Below, one piece after another: positions 47,207 to 57,343 of a DNA stretch of 64,000 bases. Position 1 is the first letter of the stretch; every line of letters starts with the position of its first letter. The notes under the pieces were generated by a model. That model did no database searches. It worked only from the letters and a program-made list of their open reading frames with translations, and was not told the DNA's origin. Origin of the DNA: Leuctra nigra (Eukaryota > Arthropoda > Insecta > Plecoptera > Leuctridae). A program made the translations under genes and the position numbers. The stretch covers positions 28,095,259 through 28,159,258 of the forward strand of contig OW203770.1 in assembly GCA_934045905.1 (NCBI GenBank), written 5' to 3'.

Positions 47207-47754
47207 GACGCAAGCTACTTGTGAGCTCGCATTGGGTTCTTATGGCCGTTAGCGTAGGAGGAGGGGGGGAAATCTCGTCTTCGCGCGCGAAGTAGTTTCG
47301 TAAAACGCAAAAACATTGCGATGAAGTTCGCGTACCGACAAACTTCAAGCGACAAATTTGTTGGCAAAAGAACAAGCTATTTTATCATGTAAATTATTTT
47401 TCAATCGGAGTTATAACTCGGACGCAGGAAGAAACGAAAGTGCCTCGAGTACCCCGTTTTGTACATTTTTTGTAAAAATCGACCATATAATTTCCAAAAT
47501 TGGTCAACTTTAATTTTTTTCAGATTAACATTATTATGTTGAACATTTCTGTTTTTGTTTGGAGAAAATTGGACCGAAATTAAATGATCTGCAGCAGTTT
47601 TAACACTTGCGTTTTTGGCCCCCCGTTTTGGCGTTCGTGAATTTTTTGGGCATGTTCCGATGGTTTTATTTTGACTTATTATGAATGGTGGTTACTTTGG
47701 ACTGTTAGGAACAACATATAAAAAAATTAGCTTGCCACCCGACCGATGAAGCAA
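47207..47754 (-). repeat. Right arm of the 548-bp inverted repeat pair
   Basis: Inverse of 44172-44719. Arms of equal length around 2.5 kb suggest one fold-back element, though two opposite copies of one repeat are also possible. Confidence 0.88.
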
Positions 47755-47799
47755 AATGGCCTATTTGACTTTGATATTCTTCGACTAGAACGTCACATA

Positions 47800-47900
47800 A
47801 CCGACATCGCGAGGTCCCAGCGTCTCTCTGAGTATCAGGAGAACAGACGACGCGACAGGTCAACGTACACTTCAAACCGCTGGCCGAGCAACACTCAAGT
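47800..47900 (-). repeat. Dispersed repeat R2, copy 1
   Basis: The reverse complement reads GTTGACCTGTCGCGTCGTCTG...CCTGATACTC, shared with 51075-51120 and 52655-52700. Confidence 0.55.
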
Positions 47901-48470
47901 TCACAAGACAATGTTTACATGATGAAAACACAGCATCGTCTTCCGTAGGCTTTTTACTAGTTTAATAAATAAATAATTACTTTTCCGTTATCAGATTATA
48001 GTTAAATTAGTTCAATTTTCAAATTCGAAATTCGTAATAACTTATAGCCAATAACTTCTCCAATATCGAAGAATGTAGAATAAAGTTGGAATATAATGAA
48101 ATTGGGATAAAATTGTGTATATTTTGGGTAAATAACATCGCAATATTCTTTTTACAAAAACTCAAAGTCAAGTATAATAAATACACTCAATCACTTAAGG
48201 TAGCACAACTGATATCTCATATCTTTCAAATAAGCCTATTTTTGGCAGAGGTATCAATAATCACTATTTATACGATATTGTGAAATATGAATAACTTCTC
48301 GTGTCTAGATTTTGAGATATTGTAGTTATAAATTCCTATTTTTAACATGTAGTCTTATGGGGGCCATTAAAATCATGACGATTTTCATGCTATTTTTGAG
48401 TTTTTAATTTTACTGAGGTTCAACGTTTTTTCAAAAAACTGATTTCTAGATAGATAGTTGGACATTCTAT
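47901..48470. other. Non-coding AT-rich interval
   Basis: No gene or recognised repeat. Confidence 0.5.
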
Positions 48471-48952
48471 TGTTACGACGAAATGCCGTCGTCGTAACCC
48501 GAGATCGTGTTCGCCTTGAGGAATGGGCTAGGTCGACCAGTTAATTATACACATGGCATAGAGGGTAACGAACGTAAGTTGTATTTGGATTGTAGTGACA
48601 ATTCACAAGTAAAGAGTGTTTAACCGTCGAACTGACGGACAAGAAGTATTAATTATAACATGTATCTTATCTGGCACTCCCGGCCGTCTCCGTCTCCCTC
48701 TCGAAGTTCTCGCTGTGTCGCTAGTGGGCGTTCCTCATCTTCTCCGGCAGGTCCCGCGGCGTCCGCTCGGCTCTCGTCCACTCACTCAGCTCCCTGATGT
48801 TTACTCTCTGCCAGGTCTTGACGCACTGCCACGAGCTCGCTGGGCCAGTGTCGCGAGCGAGAGTCCCAAGTGCATACACTGCAATTATGCATGTGTCGCG
48901 TACACGTCGGCATTACGTAGCAAGTAACACGGAAAGTGCTAACTTCGTAACA
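48471..48952. repeat. Solo LTR, 482 bp
   Basis: Starts TGTTACGACG and ends TTCGTAACA (inverted ends with TG...CA), with CTAT on both sides (48467-48470 and 48953-48956). GC-richer than its surroundings. No internal element is adjacent, so this is probably the product of LTR-LTR recombination. Unrelated to the LTR at 106-713. Frames inside it are not genes. Confidence 0.75.
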
Positions 48953-49274
48953 CTATTAGGAAAAAAATTTAAAACAATACCAACGTGTGCTATTTTAAAA
49001 GTTATCAACCAAAAACTAAATGATTTCCCTATACCTCCTGTGTTACAGTTTTGTTCATTCTCGGAAGGCAATAAATTGAAAACTCGCTATACGACAGGGG
49101 TTGCAAGTTAAATAACATTTTATGATTCATTTATACTTAAATATAGTTGAAATGTAGGAAAACGTTTTCTGAACTTGTAATTTCAAAAAATTTATTTTTT
49201 TGTATATGTATAATGAAGGTACTACCTTAATTTTAGGCTCCAACCAGTTTTTAAGTTTTGGAATCTATTTTTTT

Positions 49275-49400
49275 AAATTAGGGTTTAACGTCGCACTGTT
49301 CTGCAGCGAGGCAAATGGCGACGGATGAATGATTATGATGATGATTGGGAGATGATGGTGAAGACTAGGCACGGATGAAAGATGGGAAGGAGGCGGTCGT
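49275..49400 (+). repeat. SINE-like or other short dispersed repeat
   Basis: GGGTTTAACGTCGCACT, then a GGCGACGGATGAATGATTATGATGATGA-type stretch and GGAGGCGGTCGTGG. I recall such a sequence type from arthropod genomes but cannot name the family. Confidence 0.4.
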
Positions 49401-49581
49401 GGTATTAAAAATCTAAATTTTACCCCACATGCACCCCCCCCCAAAAAAAAAATATATAAAATTTGATATGCACCGCAGCCTATGTTGATAGCTATAGTTT
49501 TTATGAGAATACGGTTTAGTTTTTACAGGTTTGTCATCAAACCCCTAATAATTGTGATCTAAAGTTGATCTAACTGACTGT

Positions 49582-49977
49582 AAACGGGGCGCGAGAATTT
49601 TTCTGGCAAAGACTTCGTAAATGGGACGTAAATTGACTGTGACAAAAACTCTAATAACTTACTTATTTATACAAATAGAACTCTGATTTCGAAGTGGAGT
49701 GTACATACTGTGTTCTGACAGCTATTAAATCAGTAAAATGAAGGATATATTAATATTAAATATGCCCTATTTCGAATTTAAAAAATTAACATTTTTTAAT
49801 CTAGAGAGTTTTCACGACCCCAATTTCATCTCAGAATTATCGTGAATGACATTTTAAAACATAATCTAGTTGGATCAACCATTTATTTCACTTCAAAAAT
49901 TTAAAAAATTGAATTTTATCAAAATAATTTTTCTCCCATACGAAGTCTTTGCCAGAAAAAATTCTCGCGCCCCGTTT
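49582..49977. mobile_element. Non-autonomous TIR element, 396 bp
   Basis: About 37-bp inverted ends: AAACGGGGCGCGAGAATTTT at 49582 and its complement ending 49977, continuing through CTGGCAAAGACTTCGTA. The interior is AT-rich. The target duplication is not clear. Confidence 0.8.
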
Positions 49978-50769
49978 GCGAGTATAAAAGGGTCAATGGT
50001 TTTGAACAATATCTTGCTATCTCATTTTGAACATCAAATTTTATTATAAACAGCTTCGGTTTACCACCCCAAAATTGGTGTTGATATTTGTACGATTTGA
50101 AGCTATAAATAAGTGTACTTTTTATGGTCCCGGTACGACAAGAAATAAATGCATGCCAATCTTTTATCATTGCATTCCTAATATTACCATAACTTTTCAT
50201 TTTCAATAAACAGCTTTCCACCATTCCCATGGATAGGCGGACGTATATATTTTAGCTAGGAGGCCTCCTGGGGTCAACTCAAATGAATGACGCAATTATT
50301 CTGATCTTATTGTGACATTTTCAAAACGTGATCACTAGGGCTTGCATGTTTGGGACATCCTTTTTTAATTTTTTGTTCAGACACGTCTAAATATGATATA
50401 TAAATAATGTTTCCACATAATAATGATCATCAAAATATGTATTGATCATTTTACCCGAAAAATAATTTTTCAATTTTTTTTATGAATTCAGTAATTTTCT
50501 TAATATTTTAATGTGTTTTTGTCCTTTTTAAAATTATTTGGGAAAATAATATGAAATGTTTGTTGGAAAGTTACAACAAATTTTTGAATTTTGGTCCAGA
50601 CCACAATTCATAATATTTCCATCCATCATTTGGATGGCCATCAACAATTGGCACTTGATACACATTGACACGTTCATACAAACAATATATTTCTCCAAGT
50701 CCAACTCCTAAACCGATAAATCGAATAATAGGAAAAATATTACGTACCATAAAATTAATCATTGGTCCT

Positions 50770-50915
50770 TTTTCGGGATAGGGTCAGGCGAATCTTCCAA
50801 GTTGTGTTGGAAGATTCGCCTGACCCTTCCTGTAAGGCGAATCTTCCAACCTCTCATTCGACAGGTATAATCGAGGGTCAGGCGAATCTTCCGCAGGCGA
50901 ATCATCCGGAAATCT
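50770..50915. repeat. GGCGAATCTTCC repeat cluster with a 20-bp perfect hairpin
   Basis: Five or more copies of GGCGAATCTTCC in both orientations. GGGTCAGGCGAATCTTCCAA and its exact complement enclose a 6-nt loop near 50780-50825. Non-coding. Confidence 0.8.
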
Positions 50916-51039
50916 TCGGGATTTGTGGTCCTTTTAAAATAGTTTTAAGGTACTTTTTGCCTGCCATTGTGGACGTTTCATAGGTCCTAAACATCCTAGC
51001 CCTTGTGATCACTAAAAGCGCATTCTTGTCGTACTGACG

Positions 51040-51360
51040 CACTTACACTGGTCCCCTATGTTGTTAACCTAGATGTGACCTGTTGTGTCGTCTGCTCGCC
51101 TGATACTGAGCTAGGTGGTTGGGCCATCACGACCGTTACGTGTCCCGTTACGCGACGTCCACATTGTTGAGCAAACTAAACTGTACACATGCTTCAGTCA
51201 CTTGATAATGATAACTACAGCAGATATCACCTTTCTGTTAACACACATTGCACATTGTTGCACTACAATATTACACTGTTTAGAGACTATTAAATAATTA
51301 CCACGTGCCGAATTGGTCAAATTTGGAAAGTAGTTTTGGGATTTTTTGGTGTTAAATTGA
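51040..51360 (+). repeat. Dispersed repeat R2, copy 2
   Basis: Contains TGACCTGTTGTGTCGTCTGCTCGCCTGATACTGAGCTAGG, then CACATTGTTGCACTACAATA and a GGGATTTTTTGGT stretch. The same order is seen at 52590-52960. Confidence 0.6.
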
Positions 51361-51373
51361 TCAATTTTAGGTA

Positions 51374-51585
51374 CACTCGGCCAAACAAAACTTGAACGTT
51401 GACCAAATTTGAATGACTGCTGGTCATGTCCCATAAACCAATCAAAACTTTTTATTATCATTGAAATGTGAGGTCACCTACTAGAGTGAGACAATGAGAT
51501 CGCTTAGACTGACTTCTGATGGTGCGATCTTACATTTATCAGCCTATCAGATTTATTGAACGTTCAAGTTTTGTTTGGCCAAGTG
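51374..51585. mobile_element. Tc1/mariner-type MITE, 212 bp
   Basis: Inverted ends CACT(C/T)GGCCAAACAAAACTTGAACG of 26 bp, one mismatch, flanked by TA at 51372-51373 and 51586-51587. A TA duplication with ends of this kind fits Tc1/mariner. Confidence 0.85.
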
Positions 51586-51954
51586 TACATTTTTCTCAGA
51601 ATGTATAAAAGCAATCTCTCTCAAATTTATTGTGGGCATGGCTAAATGTATCTTGAATGCGCCTTGCCTTTGTTTTTATTATACATAATTACTTTTTTAT
51701 TGATATTTAAGCATTTGTTTTTTGTTTTGATTTTTTAACAGATTTTAATTGTAATTATTAATTTTATTTAGGTTCAGTCAATTCATTACTACACAAGTAT
51801 GATAAAATAATGAAGGGTTTCGAGAATTATGTAGTACCTAAAAATGCTAAAACAAAGAGCGTTTTAACTTATAATCCGCACTTCCCCTATGCTGCCAATG
51901 GTAAATTCACAAACTTTCTAAAATTTAGTATTTAGTTCTTCTTTCTCGAGGAAA

Positions 51955-52211
51955 ATAAATATAAAATAACACAATTTAAGGATTTTACACCCAAGATTCA
52001 ATAGACCTTTTTAAATATTATCTCGGTGTCTGGAAATCAAACTGCATATGATTTTTCTTAGAAAGCAGAGCCACCGAGAATGGTCTATTTCAGTCATCAT
52101 CATCAAAAGTCAGCCATGACTGATAAAGGTTTTTGTAAAAAAAAAATATATATATCGTATTAATAATTGAATCTTGAGTGTAAAGTCTTTAAATTGTGTT
52201 ATTTAATATTT
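51955..52211. mobile_element. Nested inverted-repeat elements
   Basis: Outer arms (about 51961-52000 and 52166-52211) share TAACACAATTTAA...AAGATTCAAT inverted. At 52000-52089 between them is a short AATAGACC...GGTCTATT element related to the MITE at 45517. Confidence 0.7.
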
Positions 52212-52589
52212 CTAAAATTTACCTAAAAAATTACCTAGGTAAATTTACCTAAATGCTGGTATATTTCAGAACGCTAGGAGTATTTTTATTATTTTTATTT
52301 TATATAGTATAATGTACGTAATTAGTCAGGAGGGTTTTTTGATAGCTGAGTTCATTAAATTGTATTACTAAATTATCTCTTTATATTATTCGTTATATTT
52401 AAATTTCAGTTTAGGTGATACAAAATAATGCCATATTTCAAAGTGTCACTTGCATCTAATGAACGTAAATATTTCAGACTAAATATTCATGCTAAATATT
52501 TTAGCATGTTTTAGCAGGTGGTTTCTGAAAAGGTTATTTTTGTAAAAAAAAGTATCCACGATTACTTTCGGTATTTGTTTTATTTATTT

Positions 52590-52960
52590 ACCTACCTAGA
52601 GCATCCATTGTGTGGAAATGAAGGCAGGGCATCGTTTTCGCCTGCAGTAGCGTGGTGTTGACCTGTCGCATCGTCTGCGTGCCTGATACAGGCTGGGAGT
52701 AAACTCATCGGCATGCCTGCATTGCACAGTTGTGGCGCGGTGGCACAGATGGCGCACGCGGCGGTTGGCATTCCGAGCTAAATACACTAAAACACATCTA
52801 ACTTGACAACAAAGCAGACATTATCATTCTGTCACCACACATTGTTCACCACATTGTTCAACTACAATAGTATTCTCTTTGGAGCGTTTAAAATATTACC
52901 GCTTGACTAGAACTATCAGTTTTAGAGGAGAATCTGGGATTTTTTTTGATAATAAATTGA
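52590..52960 (+). repeat. Dispersed repeat R2, copy 3
   Basis: GTTGACCTGTCGCATCGTCTGCGTGCCTGATAC, then CACATTGTTCAACTACAATA and GGGATTTTTTTTG, parallel to 51040-51360. Confidence 0.6.
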
Positions 52961-53649
52961 AAAATGTACCATTTTCTCAAAGTGCGCCCTCAAATTTGAA
53001 ATACATACAACTATTCGTATTTCATAGACACCCTAATAGAATTTTAACTTTACCTCTAAACTTTGAAATATCAATCTAATTCTACTACCCTCAGTTTAGA
53101 ACAATGAATGATGTAGTTTGACTAGTTTTTGAGAATTAGGTACATGAAGTAACGTGTGACAAAAAAATGTGACGACTTACAATTGTATTTTAACAACCGA
53201 CCTTAATTTTTCTTTATTAAATAATTAAGATCTTAATATGAATAATTTCATTATAATTTTATGTGCGAACAAAAATATACGTAATTAAGTATCTAAATAT
53301 ACGTGCATTTACATTTAAATCTGAAGATAATAATACAATTAGACAAATACCTACTACCATATTTAATGTAAAAAAACGTATGCGTATATACAGAACGATT
53401 ATTCTTCATTTGATACTATGTACGCTCGAATTTTCATAACAAAAATATCACAATTTGAGAATTAATTAGCTCACCCACGGTTCAAGAATTAGGGTGATTT
53501 TTTTATATATGTAAAACCCATTTAATTTTGGATCGATTGATGTCAAAAAGTATATTATACAAATTTATGAATGATGACATAATAATGGCAATTGTCCGAG
53601 GACGCAATGGGAAATCTGACCACGTTTTGGCGTCTCATGACCTTTGTAT

Positions 53650-54350
53650 GACATTTTGGTCATATTTGTTTTAATTTGTTTCACTATAATCATAAGATTT
53701 CATTTGATATGCTACTCGACTAGGTTGATTTAATTCAATAATTTGATAATGACAACAATGAGTTTTTGCAAAATTTAGAAATTTGGCCCTACCACCCCAA
53801 TCAACATTTGGAGAACTTTTGATATGTTTTATAGCCTAGGGCATTGTTCTGTATCATTTCACTTTAAAAAAAATATATATATATAAATAGTGGTGATTAA
53901 ATTGGTTTCATCTTAGACTTTGCACTCAGACATAAATAAAAATCGCATTTTTAAAGAATTTTAAAACTTTTTAACTTCAAAACTTCTTTTTAACTTTTTT
54001 TAACTTTTGATAAATATGTTATAAGCAGATTCATTTCAGATCGACTAATATACAAAAGTATGATATTATCTTTATTAGGGATGATAATATCGCATTATTC
54101 CTGGAACACTTTAAAAAAAGATTTTGACAATTTTTTACCCCTTTTGACCTACTTCTGTATCAACTTTATAATAGTGATACATATTTTTATTAATTGTACT
54201 AAACATAAGCTTTCATTTGATATGCTACTCGACTATATAGGTTGATTATTTTATAATGACAACGATTACTTTTTGACAAATTTGACATTTTGGCACACCC
54301 ACCCTAATTAAATGTTGGAAAACTTTTTATATGTTGTAGCGGGCATTTTT
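53650..54350 (+). repeat. Diverged direct duplication, about 500-bp spacing
   Basis: TTTCATTTGATATGCTACTCGACTA occurs at about 53699 and 54210. Each is followed by GGTTGAT, ATAATGACAAC and a TTTGGC...ACCC...AAAACTTTT series. No coding frame. 52961-53650 shows nothing else. Confidence 0.7.
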
Positions 54351-54856
54351 ATGAATCGATTAACATGAAAAAATCTCCTGTTGCAATTAGTGAAGTGTCA
54401 AAGTGTTTAGATTCTGGACAAGTTCTTGCTCGCCACAGAGCTGCTGAATAAATCAATACAACCCCCCCCCCCCCCCCTCCCCCCTCTTCCCACCACGCAC
54501 AACACGGGTTGGTTCGCGGAAAGGGAAGGTAATTCAAGAGCATGGCCGCCTGGAGTGGGTGGTATGGGTGGGGGGGGGGGGTGATGTACTTACAGACTAC
54601 ATTTCATCTAATTACATGACAATTTTTTTTCAGTGTTTGTTGTCCCACTGACACATATAAGTATTGATCTTTAAATCAATGAAATATTATTTCCGAGAAC
54701 AAACTGACTACGACGTATCAGGAACACAGAAGTCCGAGAAGTAATCAGTTTTACAAATAATTACTTTTCATGATTTACCTACATTATGTCGATTTTAGCC
54801 ATAGCCATCTCAATGAATATGTGTATATCACAGGCTTAATAAAACCAGCGATCAAT

Positions 54857-55466
54857 TAAACTAGGAAAACGCTCAGTGTACCGCGTTGATGAGCGAGCAC
54901 GGGTATTTGCAAATTCTCGAACCGGAAATGTGTACACAAAGCTCAAATCAATATTGAATTGAAATATGATCCACTCAATTAACATAAAAGTATAATATGA
55001 TTTTCTTCGAAACTTGAAAATAGCATCTAAGCACCCTGGTAAATGTACAAATTCATATTCAATTCAATTGGCACTGGAAAACATTCATTTCGATGCTTCA
55101 TTATTACTGACAGTTATTAAAAATGTCAATAAGTTCATACGTTCTTACCTGATTGGGATGAACATTTGTAAAATAAGAGACGATGTTGGTCTTAATGAAT
55201 GACCGTGCAAAATATAAGTTTGATCAGATTTTTCGAAGACCATTTTCATTTTTCCTGTCAGGAGATGTTTATTTAAATTTTAACCAATAAATAGATTACA
55301 AAAAAATTAGGGTCTGCAAACAGAAAAGGTTGTATCAACATGTGTGCAAAATTTCAGATCACTGTGCGACTTCCATTGCTCCAGGTAGGTAGCACCAAAA
55401 AAAACAAAAAAAACAGAGGTCCGTGTCAAAAGAATCAAAATGAGTCGCTCGCTTCGCTCGCTCAAT
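54857..55466. mobile_element. R1-family element, short copy
   Basis: Inverse orientation to 29883-31210, with the same ends: ACTAGGAAAACGCTCAGTG on the left and CGCTCGCTTCGCTCGCTCAATT on the right. It has an internal A-rich tract at 55395-55420 and the GTGCAAAATTTCAGA string near 55340. Confidence 0.7.
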
Positions 55467-55861
55467 TATGAAAACCGCCCTCAAACACTGTTTTCATGGC
55501 CCTCTAACTCGCAAAGGGCGTAACCTATTGTTCCCAAATTTGTTGTATTGTAGGGTGGACCATAGCTGGAAATTAAGATATTTCGCAACAATGTGAGATT
55601 TCCCAATTTTAAGATCCAGTAGGCCGAAAATGTCACTTTGATGCTTACAGTAAAAGTGGGAATTGCTCCAGCCTTTATATGAGAGTGTGCGCGCGCCGTA
55701 CGACTTGGCTGGCGTGGAGAGACCGCTCCACTAGATCTTTACGACAGATTAAAAGTACTAAATCAAAGATTTCACGGCCTCCTGCACTTTCATAGTTTCG
55801 AAAAATGCATGTTTTTCCAAACAATTTTGCTTATCATGTAATATCTCTGAAAATACTGTAA

Positions 55862-56002
55862 GGGCCGGTCTTTCAATAGTCTGCTAAACCAGTAGTTAAG
55901 TTTTAATCGGTCATTCGAGGATTGTCATTGGTTGTTGCCATGACAATATAGTCCTAATTGACTGTTTAAAAGTTAGCACGCAAGGCATTGAAAGACCGGC
56001 CC
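55862..56002. mobile_element. PIF/Harbinger-type MITE, 141 bp
   Basis: Perfect ends GGGCCGGTCTTTCAAT, flanked by TAA at 55859-55861 and 56003-56005. A 3-bp TWA duplication with GGGCC-type ends is typical of PIF/Harbinger (Tourist-like) MITEs. Related to 14570-14729. Confidence 0.88.
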
Positions 56003-56877
56003 TAAAACGTTTTTGAAACGGAGCTAATTCATCAATCAGGTAGCTATGTAGAATTAGATTCAATTTGAACGAATTATTGTTATAACTCTCTTATAAAGAG
56101 GATAAAGTAAAGATTCATGGTGATATTATTAGATGTTATGAAAAACCAGGTTGATCAATTTCACTTGTAGAGCGTACCGACATACAGGACACCCGAATGC
56201 AAGCAATTGTACTATATGTACGAGAATAGAGCAGATTATTGTTTCAAATATATTGTTATTGTTTTTTAAAAATTGTCCGGTTCAGTTCGCCAACTTTTGT
56301 ATGTGACTCTTGCCATACTTTTTCGTGTTGTTTGTGATTACTGAGTTAAATATAGGTCCCTTCAATCATAGAAATGTATACTTACTGCAGTGAGTATAAA
56401 TGTCTATTCTTCAATTCTAGATATTTTAAGAATTTTGAAACTTTACAACGATTAATCAATCAAAAGTTCAAAAATATAATACTCCTCTGCAATAGAGCGT
56501 GTGGATTATAACATTGTGAAGTTGGCGGCAATATAGTACGTAATAATGATAACAGGTGTCGCTCCCGTGCTACTAGCGCTCCAGACAGAGTTATTGATTT
56601 TCTAACGTCCCTTCCACCGACCGTACTAGAGCGCTGGACGCGGTTGTCGAGCCAACTAACAACTAATACTAGACGACATATAAATAAAAACATGTGTACC
56701 GTTCGCGCATCCTTTACTGCGCAATGTAAACTTGGGAGCACCTTCTGCCTCTAGCCGCTTCTTAATACTAGGAACACGATCATTGTAACGCGTTGATAAG
56801 CGAGCACCGATACGCGCTATGCCTCTAATAATAATGCAGCTTCAAATAAATTGTAATATTTTTAACAAATATATTTA

Positions 56878-57055
56878 CAGTTCGTTTTTCCTATGTTTGA
56901 ACTCTCACCAAATGGAGCCACAGTCAGTTGTTCTGCTAGGCCGAGAAAGACTTCATTGCGCGCTCACCTTGCAATGTTGTCTTTCTCGGCCTTACAGAAC
57001 AACTGACGGTGGCTCCTCCGTCTGTTGAGAGTTCAAACAAAGGAAAAACGAACTG
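56878..57055. mobile_element. Tc1/mariner-type palindromic MITE, 178 bp
   Basis: Ends CAGTTCGTTTTTCC and its complement, flanked by TA at 56876-56877 and 57056-57057. The arms pair over about 75 bp each, including AGGCCGAGAAAGAC. The CAGT start plus TA fits Tc1. Confidence 0.85.
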
Positions 57056-57247
57056 TACTCTGGCAAAGATTTACCAAAATTAATTGATTTAAAAAGTATG
57101 CAAATTATTGACCTCTCTCTCATTTGAATGAAAGAAAAACAACATTTTTCTTAATGGTTGGGGGCTGGCTAGTAATTAGTGGAGGGGTGGGGTCACTCAG
57201 CAGGGTGCCGCGCGGCAAGTGTAATAAATAAAATATACGACTTTTTC

Positions 57248-57290
57248 CAGTGGCGGCGCCTGGAAATAATCGTTGGGGGGGCAGAGCAGG
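57248..57290 (+). mobile_element. Possible hAT-like terminus next to satellite 3
   Basis: CAGTGGCGGCGCCTGG followed by a G-run resembles the CAGTGGCG...GG ends of animal hAT elements. The opposite end would lie beyond the window, so satellite 3 may sit inside a transposon. Confidence 0.4.
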
Positions 57291-57343
57291 GGCAAGGTAA
57301 TTCCTTGAGGGGGCAAAGCGAAAATTGTCATGCTAACCAAAAT

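Noticed and set aside
48616..49111. Two overlapping frames of about 100 codons
   Set aside because: They lie in the solo LTR and its flank, have no motif and are explained by its higher GC content.
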